This document shows positions 9,371-16,646 of a stretch of 64,000 nt of DNA, in pieces. The translations under genes and the position numbers were made by a program. A model generated the notes under the pieces. The model ran no database searches, was not told the DNA's origin, and saw only the letters and a list, made by a program, of their open reading frames with translations. Source of the DNA: Kosakonia sp. BYX6 (GTDB lineage: Bacteria; Pseudomonadota; Gammaproteobacteria; Enterobacterales; Enterobacteriaceae); the NCBI RefSeq assembly GCF_038449125.1, contig NZ_CP151800.1:282406-346405 (forward strand), in the 5' to 3' direction. How positions within the stretch are numbered: position 1 is the first letter of the stretch; every line of letters starts with the position of its first letter.

Positions 9371-9420
9371 TTATGCATAAAATGTATTGTTATCATGAAA
9401 ACATGAACAGGATGCATAAT
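9371..9420. promoter_or_regulatory. Palindrome cluster in the aguB / LysR divergent promoter
   Basis: Three symmetric elements sit within 50 bp: a perfect TTATGCATAA at 9371-9380, TCATG-AAAA-CATGA at 9393-9406, and GATGCATAAT at 9411-9420, which repeats ATGCATAA 41 bp from the first. They lie directly before the LysR start (9422) and are the best candidates for its binding sites. Confidence 0.45.
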
Positions 9421-9421
9421 C

Positions 9422-10315
9422 ATGGTCGATCTGAATTTACTGCGGCTGGTGCCGATTCTGGCGAAAGAGAAGAACGTCACGCGCGCGGCGCAGAAAGCGA
9501 ATTTATCCCAATCGGCGTTTAGCCATGCGCTAAACCGCCTGCGCGAGCAGTTGAAAGACGAGATGTTTATCCGCACCCGCAACGGCATGGAACCCACGCC
9601 CTATGCTGCGATGATGATCCCGGTAATTGAAGGCGCGCTCAGCAAGCTGGACACCGCCACGCGCGGGCCGAGCCATTTTGATCCCGCGCGCGATGCGCAC
9701 ACCTTTTACCTTGGCGCGGTGGATTATTTCGAATTTATGTTTATGCCGGTGCTGACCGCGAAGTTCAAAACCGCCGCACCGAATGTGCGGCTATCGGTGG
9801 ATATTCTCTCCGAAACCATCAAGGTTGAGCGGGTGGAAAAGGGGCAACTGGATGCGTTTATCGGTGTTGAAAACGTGCAGCATATTCCGCACTACTTCAA
9901 CAAACACCGACTGATCTCCGACCATTTTGTCGCTATCGCCTCGCAAGATCGCACCGATTTGCCCGATCAATTGACGCTTAAGCATTTGGTCAGCGAAGCG
10001 CAGATCCATTTACCGGCGGTCAGTTCTGGCGCGGATCACATTGATGGCTGGCTGTTGTCGCAGCATCTCTATCGCCCGCTGGCAACGGTGGTGCAAAGCT
10101 ATGCGGTTGGCGGGCGTGTGGCGGTGGCGACGGGCTATTTAATGTGCGTGCCGTTTCGCATCGCCCAGGAGCTGGCAAACATGTTGCCGCTGCGCATTAT
10201 GGCTTTGCCGGAAGGGGCGCCATCCTACGATTTGCTGCTGCTCACGCACCGGCTTTATGACTACCAGCCTGCTGTGCAATGGCTGATAAATGAGTTAAAA
10301 ACCGCGCGCATTTAG
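9422..10315 (+). CDS. LysR-family regulator, probable controller of aguBA
   Basis: A 297-residue LysR-type regulator. The helix-turn-helix lies in residues 18-45 (VTRAAQKANLSQSAFSHALN), followed by a NodD/LeuO-like effector domain (residues 90-290, YLGAVDYFEFMFMPVL). It is transcribed away from aguBA across a 131-bp region with palindromes, so control of agmatine use is likely by position. In Pseudomonas the agu operon is controlled by a TetR-type protein, so a LysR partner would be a different solution. The inducer is not known. Confidence 0.92.
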   Translation: MVDLNLLRLVPILAKEKNVTRAAQKANLSQSAFSHALNRLREQLKDEMFIRTRNGMEPTPYAAMMIPVIEGALSKLDTATRGPSHFDPARDAHTFYLGAVDYFEFMFMPVLTAKFKTAAPNVRLSVDILSETIKVERVEKGQLDAFIGVENVQHIPHYFNKHRLISDHFVAIASQDRTDLPDQLTLKHLVSEAQIHLPAVSSGADHIDGWLLSQHLYRPLATVVQSYAVGGRVAVATGYLMCVPFRIAQELANMLPLRIMALPEGAPSYDLLLLTHRLYDYQPAVQWLINELKTARI

Positions 10316-10345
10316 CGCAGATTTTCATCATTTTGATCGGTCAAA

Positions 10346-10367
10346 TTATGCTGATTTACAAGCATAA
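10346..10367. promoter_or_regulatory. Inverted repeat upstream of the Septu pair
   Basis: TTATGCT (10346-10352) and AGCATAA (10361-10367) form a 7-bp inverted repeat with an 8-nt centre. It lies after the LysR stop and about 107 bp before ptuA. No T-run follows, so an operator is as likely as a terminator. Confidence 0.35.
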
Positions 10368-10473
10368 ACAGGTTAAAGCCTGCGGTTTTAAGCATACTCG
10401 ACAGTTGCAATTGCATTCGGGCGAATTTTCTACAACTATACCGCATCGACTTTGAGAGCCGGAGTTCACGATC

Positions 10474-11868
10474 GTGAAGATAGCTAAGATTACCCTTACC
10501 AACTTTCGTTGTTTTGAAAATACGGAAGTTAAATTACATCCTCGCCTGACGATTCTCATTGCCCGTAACGGGGCGGGTAAGTCAACATTACTGGATGCAA
10601 TTGCATTAGGGTTGGGCTCTTTTCTTACTCGATTACCCGGTGTGAGTGGTTTGAGCTTTAAGAAAACGGATTTCCGCATCAAGCCAGATGGAAAGCAGCC
10701 TGCCTATATGCGTATCCAATGTGAAAGCGTTGATGGGGTGGTGTGGGACCGAACGGAACGCCGTGATAAAGCCAAAAAAACGCTCAAAGAGATTCCGCCA
10801 GGGATGGGTTTGAAAGCGCTTAATGAGCGCGTTGATACTTTTATCAATGCCCATAATGATGGCGAGCCGTATACCTTACCGGTCTTCATTTATTACGGTA
10901 CCGGGCGCGGAGTATTTGATGTGCCGATGCGCAAGCGTGACTTTAAAAGCAAATTTACCCGCTTTGAAGCGCTGGATGGCGCGCTTGAAAGCAAAACGAA
11001 CTTTCGCCGTTTTGTTCAATATTTCTATGGCCTCGAAGAGAGAGAAAGTCGCCTACAAAAGGAGCATCGCTCTTTTGATGTAGAGTTACCGGAGCTATCT
11101 GCAATACGGTTGGCAGTGAAACGTCTGATGCCGCAATTCAGTAATATTCGCTCCGTCGAGCCCGCCGGGATCATGGTTGATTGGCAAAAAAATTACGTGG
11201 CGCTTGAAGGTGACGAGAATAATCCCGACGCGACAAACCAAATAAAGCTAACGCCGTTACCTGAAAGCGGCAATGTAAAGAAAACTGAGATACATCAATT
11301 AAAAATCGAACAACTCAGTGATGGATATCGCACCACGCTTGCGATGGTGATGGATATTGCCGCAAGGCTCGCTGAGGCGAACCCGTTTTCAACTAACCCG
11401 CTGGAATCAGAAGGGATTATCCTTATTGATGAGGTCGATTTGCACCTTCATCCTGAATGGCAGCGTGAGTTCTTACCGCGTCTGGTTGACGTTTTTCCAA
11501 ACCTTCAATTTATTGTGTCAACGCATTCGCCTTTTATTCTTCAGTCCGTTAAGGAGGGAGAGTTAATCGATCTCGATCAAATCAACGCGAATGAAGCGCC
11601 AGATCTCGGAAAAGAGATGAGTGTTGAGGACATCGCAGAAAAATGGATGGGTATGGATAATGTGCAACGTAGCGCAATATTTAATAAGCAGGTTGAAACA
11701 GCCAGCCGCTATTACGCGCTATTAAACAGTGGCAAACCAGAGAGCGATCCTGAGGTTGCAGCGCTATCAGAAGAGCTGGACAGCATTGAGAAATACTTTG
11801 GTGATAACCCCGTTTATGTCGCGCTATTACGCGCTGAGCGCAGGAAGAAAGCCAGGGAGGCAAAATAA
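10474..11868 (+). CDS. ptuA: Septu-type AAA ATPase (PtuA-like)
   Basis: A 464-residue ABC/SMC-like ATPase. Walker A is ARNGAGKST (residues 30-38; the usual first Gly is Ala30), the ABC signature is QLSDGYRTTLA, Walker B is IILIDEVDLHLHPEW, and VSTHSP is the switch histidine. There is no TOPRIM domain, which separates it from OLD nucleases. It starts with GTG at 10474 with GGAG 9 nt upstream. Its TAA overlaps by one base the ATG of an HNH nuclease gene (TAATG). An ATPase next to a small HNH protein is the known Septu anti-phage pair PtuA-PtuB. The module sits between two putrescine operons, as expected for an inserted defence unit. The system call is inferred from architecture. Confidence 0.8.
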   Translation: MKIAKITLTNFRCFENTEVKLHPRLTILIARNGAGKSTLLDAIALGLGSFLTRLPGVSGLSFKKTDFRIKPDGKQPAYMRIQCESVDGVVWDRTERRDKAKKTLKEIPPGMGLKALNERVDTFINAHNDGEPYTLPVFIYYGTGRGVFDVPMRKRDFKSKFTRFEALDGALESKTNFRRFVQYFYGLEERESRLQKEHRSFDVELPELSAIRLAVKRLMPQFSNIRSVEPAGIMVDWQKNYVALEGDENNPDATNQIKLTPLPESGNVKKTEIHQLKIEQLSDGYRTTLAMVMDIAARLAEANPFSTNPLESEGIILIDEVDLHLHPEWQREFLPRLVDVFPNLQFIVSTHSPFILQSVKEGELIDLDQINANEAPDLGKEMSVEDIAEKWMGMDNVQRSAIFNKQVETASRYYALLNSGKPESDPEVAALSEELDSIEKYFGDNPVYVALLRAERRKKAREAK

Positions 11869-12479
11869 TGAGGCCGGTTCTTCGCCCAGCTTATACCGGG
11901 AAACCTGTGACAAATTATCAATCCTATTTGCAGCCTTTGATCACTGCATTTGGTACTTATTGCTCCTACTGCGAGTGCCTGGGGAAATTTGACGTTGAGC
12001 ATGTTGCGCCGAAATCACTCAATCCTACTTTAGCCACTGACTGGAATAACATGCTTTTGGGGTGTATGCGATGTAATCGCGATTTTAAAAAAAGTAATAA
12101 CAACAATCGGCAGAGTTATGTCTGGCCGGATACGCACAACACTTATACGCTTCTGAAATACTGGCCTGATGGTCGGGTGCAACCTGCCGCAGGGCTTGCA
12201 AACCCGTTGCTTCAGGAAGTCCAAAACACGATTGATTTGGTTTGCCTTGATGATTCTCAGCAGCCGCAGAGCCATTTAAATCTCGCCCGACGGGTGGCAT
12301 TCAACGTTGCCCGGATCTTTCTGGGGCACTATCAAAACGAAACGATGACAATCGATGATGTTTTGGCCGGTGCGACCCAAGGTTACTGGTCTGTCTGGTA
12401 CACCGTCTTTCAACCTCATCCGGAAGTTTGCACCGCGTTAGAAACGTTGCACCCGAACACTGACATTACTCGACCGTAA
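11868..12479 (+). CDS. ptuB: Septu-type HNH endonuclease (PtuB-like)
   Basis: A 203-residue HNH nuclease resembling the TIGR02646 family. A zinc-binding CSYCEC pair (about residues 32-37) precedes the HNH core FDVEHVAPKS, then DWNNMLLGCMRCNRDFKKS supplies the Asn and the second Cys pair. It overlaps ptuA by one base, so translation is probably coupled. In known Septu systems the ATPase and the HNH nuclease form a complex that cuts nucleic acid on infection. No reverse transcriptase lies nearby, so this is a stand-alone pair, not part of a retron. Confidence 0.8.
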   Translation: MRPVLRPAYTGKPVTNYQSYLQPLITAFGTYCSYCECLGKFDVEHVAPKSLNPTLATDWNNMLLGCMRCNRDFKKSNNNNRQSYVWPDTHNTYTLLKYWPDGRVQPAAGLANPLLQEVQNTIDLVCLDDSQQPQSHLNLARRVAFNVARIFLGHYQNETMTIDDVLAGATQGYWSVWYTVFQPHPEVCTALETLHPNTDITRP

Positions 12480-12516
12480 GATGGACTGTTTTGCGCTGGA
12501 TACCGGGGAAATAAAA

Positions 12517-12538
12517 AAACCGACGAGGAAGTCGGTTT
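12517..12538 (-). terminator. Rho-independent terminator of potE (probably bidirectional)
   Basis: AAACCGAC (12517-12524) pairs with GTCGGTTT (12531-12538) around a 6-nt loop. On the minus strand it ends in a seven-T run, a strong terminator for speF-potE. On the plus strand it could also stop ptuAB transcription. Confidence 0.85.
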
Positions 12539-12556
12539 CTTATTTACCTGAACACG

Positions 12557-12578
12557 CGGGAGCCTTTTACAGCTCCCG
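12557..12578 (-). terminator. Hairpin just after potE
   Basis: CGGGAGC (12557-12563) and GCTCCCG (12572-12578) form a 7-bp stem with an 8-nt loop, ten bases past the potE stop. It has no T-run of its own and may protect the mRNA end or assist the terminator that follows. Confidence 0.5.
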
Positions 12579-12587
12579 GAAGTGTAC

Positions 12588-13907
12588 TCAGTTTTGCTTA
12601 TTGGTGAGTTCGAAACGTGGCGATACCAGGCCGTACAGCGTCCAGCCGAGGAAGGTCACGATGGAACCATACAGCATCGCTTCTTCACCTGAAGAGTAAA
12701 GCGCGTAGAAGCTATACAGCGCACCAATGAACGCGATGATATTCGCGGCTTTGGCTTTCGTCGGGTTTACGTTGGCCATTTTCTGAATGATCACCAGTGC
12801 GGCCATCGACAGAATGTACGGGATGATGTTGGTCACCACCGCCAGATTGACCAGCACGTTAAACTGGCTGTTCAGCGACGGGCTGATGGTCATCAGCGAT
12901 AACACGCTCTGGATAACCACGATGGCTAACATCCCTTGCACCGGCGCATCCACTTTGGTTACACGGGAGAAAATCTTCGGGAAATACCCTTCATCCGCCG
13001 AGGATTTAAAGACCTGTGCAATGGTGAACTGCCAGCCCAGCAATGAACCGCAGCAGGACATGATCATCAACGCCATGATGATGTTACCCACGGTAGGGGT
13101 AAACATGTGCGCGAAGGCCAGACCAAACGGCGCGGTAGAGTTCGCCAGATCCATGTTCGGTACAATCCCGGCAATCACGTTCGTGGAGATGATATAAATC
13201 ACCGCCGCGCCCAGCGTGCCGCCCAGAACGGCGATTGGCACGTTACGCTCCGGGTTTTCAACCACTTCCGCGTTCGCACAGGCTGATTCCAGACCGAGGA
13301 ACGCCCACAGCGTCATGGCGATTGATGAGCTAACCGCGCTGAAGAACGGCACATGATGCGGGTTCCATGCTTCAACATACATAGTCGGGCTAAACCAGAA
13401 CCAGCCGATCACACACAGACCTACCACTGGGATGATAACGCCCCAAACGGTGATGCTACTGATCTGCCCGGTGATGCGCGCGCCGCCAAAGTTCGCGACG
13501 GTACACAGCCACAGCACGCCGATGGTCGCAAGGCCGATCTGCACCGGCGACAGCGTGGCGCCGAACAACTCGGTGCCGTAACCCACGGCGGAAATAGCGA
13601 TAGCGACGTTGGCAATCAACAGCGATACACCATAGGTGTAGTTCGCCATAAAGTTGCCGGATTTGCCAAACGCATACTCCGCGTAGCCGCCCATGCCGCC
13701 GGATTTACGGCTGAACATGCCGCACTTAGCGAAAGCCCATGCCAGCGCCATTGAACCCACGGCGGTCACCAGCCAGGAGATGATCGAGATGGTGCCGACT
13801 TCAGACAATTTCGTGGGCAGCATGATAATCCCGGAGCCCATCATATTGACCATGGTCAAAATGGTAAGCTGGACGACGCCCATTTTATTGGATTTGGCTG
13901 TACTCAC
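12588..13907 (-). CDS. potE: Putrescine:ornithine antiporter PotE
   Basis: A 439-residue inner-membrane transporter of the APC family, the same length as E. coli PotE. About 12 hydrophobic segments are visible; the helix-1 motif MVNMMGSGIIMLPTKLSEVG and the helix-6 WAFLGLESACANAEVVENP are PotE hallmarks. It exchanges external ornithine for internal putrescine, so with SpeF it forms an acid-resistance and polyamine-export pair. It overlaps the speF stop by four bases and is the last gene of speFL-speF-potE. AdiC, the arginine:agmatine relative, was considered but the sequence tracks PotE. Confidence 0.97.
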   Translation of the reverse strand: MSTAKSNKMGVVQLTILTMVNMMGSGIIMLPTKLSEVGTISIISWLVTAVGSMALAWAFAKCGMFSRKSGGMGGYAEYAFGKSGNFMANYTYGVSLLIANVAIAISAVGYGTELFGATLSPVQIGLATIGVLWLCTVANFGGARITGQISSITVWGVIIPVVGLCVIGWFWFSPTMYVEAWNPHHVPFFSAVSSSIAMTLWAFLGLESACANAEVVENPERNVPIAVLGGTLGAAVIYIISTNVIAGIVPNMDLANSTAPFGLAFAHMFTPTVGNIIMALMIMSCCGSLLGWQFTIAQVFKSSADEGYFPKIFSRVTKVDAPVQGMLAIVVIQSVLSLMTISPSLNSQFNVLVNLAVVTNIIPYILSMAALVIIQKMANVNPTKAKAANIIAFIGALYSFYALYSSGEEAMLYGSIVTFLGWTLYGLVSPRFELTNKQN

Positions 13908-16090
13908 AGCGTTTCCCCTTTCTGTGCTTCGCGAGGCTTAATGACGTAGCACCAAACCTGTTTACGGCCGTCATGCTCTTCGAGGTACACGCCCTGAAGT
14001 TCTGGCGCAAAGCCCGGCAGCAGGTTGATACCCTCTTCCAGTGCGGTGAAGTAACGCAGTACTGCGCCGCCCCATACTTCGCCCGGAACCACACACAGCA
14101 CGCCCGGCGGGTAAGGAAGCGCACCTTCCGCCGCGATACGGCCTTCGGCTTCCGGCAGACGAACCAGCTCAACCTCACCACGCAGATAGGCGTAGTTGGC
14201 TTCTTGCGGGTTCATGGTGACGCGCGGGAAGTGGGATTTGCGGAACATCTCTTTTTGCAGCTGTTTCACATCATGACGTGCGTACAGGTCATGCATTTCC
14301 TGGCACAGCTGGCGCAGGCTGTAACCGGCGTAACGATCTTCGTACTGCTTGTACAGAGAAGGCAGAACCTCAGACAGCGGCGCATCGGACTCCAGCAGTT
14401 TTTCGAAACGTACCAGCAGCGCGACAAGCTGTTGCAACTTCGCCATGTCTTCCGCCGGGGTCAGCAGGAACAGGATCGAGTTGAGGTCGCATTTTTCCGG
14501 TACCACGCCGTTTTCACGCAGGAAGTTGGCGAGGATGGTGGCCGGAACGCCAAAGGCGTCATATTCACCGGTGCGCGCGTTGATGCCCGGCGTGGTGAGC
14601 AGCAGTTTGCAAGGGTCAATGAAATACTGATGTTCGGCGTAGCCTTCGAATGCGTGCCAGCGTTCACCCGGAATGAAGTGGAAGAAACGCAGATCGTTGG
14701 CGATTTCTGAGGTGGCATAGGACTGCCACGGTTTGCCATCAACGGTTTCCGGCACAAACGGACGGATGTGCTGGCAGTTGTCGAGGATCAGTTTGCGTGC
14801 GTCGATGCCGTTCGCAACGCAGTCCATCCACATGTTGCGACCGCTCACGCCTTCATGCATTTTGGCGTTGATATCCAGCGCGGCAAACAGCGGGTAGAAC
14901 GGGCTGGTGGAGGCATGCATCATGAACGCGTTGTTCATACGCTTATGCGGTACATAGCGAGACTGGCCTTTAATGTGGCTGTCTTTTTTGTGGATCTGCG
15001 ACGTCTGGGAGAAACCGGCCTGCTGTTTGTGCACAGACTGGGTCACCAGAATGCCCGGATCGTTTTCATTCAGTTCCAGCAGCAGCGGCGAGCAATCAGC
15101 CATCATCGGGATGAACTGCTCGTAACCGACCCACGCGGAGTCAAACAGAATGTAGTCACACAGGTGACCAATCTTATCCACTACCTGACGGGCGTTATAA
15201 ATTGTGCCGTCGTAAGTACCCAGCTGAATGATCGCCAGACGGAACGGGCGCGCATCTTTCGCACGCTTTGGCGCGGCTTCGCTAATCAGCTCGCGCAGAT
15301 AATCTTCTTCGAAACAGTGCGCATCAATACCACCGATGAAGCCATACGGGTTACGCGCGGTTTCCAGATAGATCGGTGTCGCACCGGCTTGCAGTAACGC
15401 GCCGTGGTGGTTGGATTTGTGGTTATTACGGTCGAAAAGTACCAGATCGCCCGGCGTCAGCAGCGCGTTAAGCACCACTTTGTTGGAGGACGACGTACCG
15501 TTCAGCACGAAGTAGGTTTTATCCGCGTTATACACCTTTGCCGCGTGTTGCTGGGCAATGCATGGCGCGCCTTCGTGGATCAGCAGATCGCCCATCGCGA
15601 CGTCTGCGTTACACAGATCGGAGCGGAAAAGCGTTTCGCCAAAGTATTCAACAAACTGATTGCCTGCCGGATGGCGACGGAAAAACTCGCCGCCCTGGTG
15701 CCCTGGGCAGTCAAACGCGCTGTTGCCCTGCGCCACGTAATCAACCAGTGCGCGAAAGAACGGCGGACGCAGCTGCGTTTCATAATGGCTGGCGGCTGTT
15801 TCCAACTGGCGACCATAAAACTCGGTGCGAGACTCGTTAAGTTCAAACACGCCTGAAATGCGCGGAAGGTGCTCCGCCGGGACGCACTCATCACCCTCGG
15901 TCACGACAAAAACAGGAATGCCGTAGCCGGTGGCGAGAATTTCGTCGAGTTTACCGCGTTCAATATCATTGACAGATAACACGACGGCAGCAACATCAAT
16001 AAACTTGGTTTCATCAATATTTACGATGCTGCGCTGTGTTGAAAAACAACCAATACAGGAAGTACTTACAGCGATTTTTAAATCAGACAT
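13904..16090 (-). CDS. speF: Inducible ornithine decarboxylase SpeF
   Basis: A 728-residue PLP-dependent ornithine decarboxylase making putrescine and CO2. The PLP lysine lies in TQSVHKQQAGFSQ. The N-terminal wing (DLKIAVSTSCIGCF) and the C-terminal domain are complete. ATG at 16090 is chosen because the protein then aligns with E. coli SpeF (732); the frame is open 13 codons further to a TTG. The stop overlaps potE by four bases. A 252-bp leader separates it from the SpeFL peptide gene, the known ornithine-sensing control region. It is typically induced at low pH with ornithine. Confidence 0.97.
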   Translation of the reverse strand: MSDLKIAVSTSCIGCFSTQRSIVNIDETKFIDVAAVVLSVNDIERGKLDEILATGYGIPVFVVTEGDECVPAEHLPRISGVFELNESRTEFYGRQLETAASHYETQLRPPFFRALVDYVAQGNSAFDCPGHQGGEFFRRHPAGNQFVEYFGETLFRSDLCNADVAMGDLLIHEGAPCIAQQHAAKVYNADKTYFVLNGTSSSNKVVLNALLTPGDLVLFDRNNHKSNHHGALLQAGATPIYLETARNPYGFIGGIDAHCFEEDYLRELISEAAPKRAKDARPFRLAIIQLGTYDGTIYNARQVVDKIGHLCDYILFDSAWVGYEQFIPMMADCSPLLLELNENDPGILVTQSVHKQQAGFSQTSQIHKKDSHIKGQSRYVPHKRMNNAFMMHASTSPFYPLFAALDINAKMHEGVSGRNMWMDCVANGIDARKLILDNCQHIRPFVPETVDGKPWQSYATSEIANDLRFFHFIPGERWHAFEGYAEHQYFIDPCKLLLTTPGINARTGEYDAFGVPATILANFLRENGVVPEKCDLNSILFLLTPAEDMAKLQQLVALLVRFEKLLESDAPLSEVLPSLYKQYEDRYAGYSLRQLCQEMHDLYARHDVKQLQKEMFRKSHFPRVTMNPQEANYAYLRGEVELVRLPEAEGRIAAEGALPYPPGVLCVVPGEVWGGAVLRYFTALEEGINLLPGFAPELQGVYLEEHDGRKQVWCYVIKPREAQKGETL

Positions 16091-16342
16091 AGTCAACTTC
16101 TTTAAATTAAGGTAATAAAAAGCCTTCAACTTCTCTAATGAGAAATCGATATTTCCGGGAAAATAAAAATCACGCGCAAAGAATTAACGCAGCGGTCTAT
16201 TTATTTCAGATGCAGAAAATCCTAACCTGTCCGGTAACAGGAAATGCAGGATTTAATGGGGTGAGCACTGCGTGTTACAGGCGCTTAGCCTGCGCAACAA
16301 GCGTTCCAGATGAGCGGTACGCTGGCGTGCCCGAATTAAAGA
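16091..16342 (-). promoter_or_regulatory. speFL-speF leader region
   Basis: The 252 bases between the SpeFL stop and the SpeF start match the position of the known attenuation region, where ribosome stalling on speFL controls Rho access and RNA folding. I assign the role from the conserved gene pair; I did not fold the RNA. Confidence 0.6.
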
Positions 16343-16447
16343 CTAGTGGGCATTAAAGAAATGAAAGTCGAAGCTATTACGGTTGGTAAACATCATAATA
16401 TGCGTCGTACGCCTGATATGAGGCATTGTACGGCTATTATTTTCCAT
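16343..16447 (-). CDS. speFL: SpeFL ornithine-sensing leader peptide
   Basis: A 34-residue ORF upstream of speF starting MENNSRTMPHIRRTTHIMMF. It differs only at a few positions from the known E. coli/Salmonella SpeFL (Orf34). A GAGGACAGG purine stretch precedes the ATG. In E. coli the nascent SpeFL peptide binds L-ornithine in the ribosome exit tunnel, stalls the ribosome, and prevents Rho-dependent termination before speF. The conserved HIRRTTH and FDFHFF segments are the parts involved. Its strict conservation at this position supports the same mechanism here. Confidence 0.95.
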   Translation of the reverse strand: MENNSRTMPHIRRTTHIMMFTNRNSFDFHFFNAH

Positions 16448-16646
16448 TTCTTTTATACCTGTCCTCGGGAGTTGCAAGGTGCAGTATCTTAGCATGATTG
16501 TATTTTTTATATACGCTTTCAAATTTCCGATGTGCGGGGGGAATTGATTCCTTTTCGCCTCTTTGAAATAAATAATGATTGTGATGAGTTGGAATAGTCT
16601 CAATCAAAAAAGCCTACGAAATATCTGTAATAACGAACAGGCCAGG

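Noticed and set aside
10474-11868. OLD-family (Gabija GajA-like) nuclease
   Set aside because: The C-terminal TOPRIM domain of such nucleases is missing; the protein ends shortly after the ATPase motifs, and the partner is an HNH protein, not a UvrD helicase.
10474-12479. Retron with PtuAB effectors
   Set aside because: Some retrons carry PtuAB, but no reverse transcriptase or msr/msd-like RNA is seen next to this pair.
12588-16090. Arginine decarboxylase and AdiC (adiA-adiC)
   Set aside because: The proteins follow SpeF and PotE along their length, and the SpeFL leader is present upstream.
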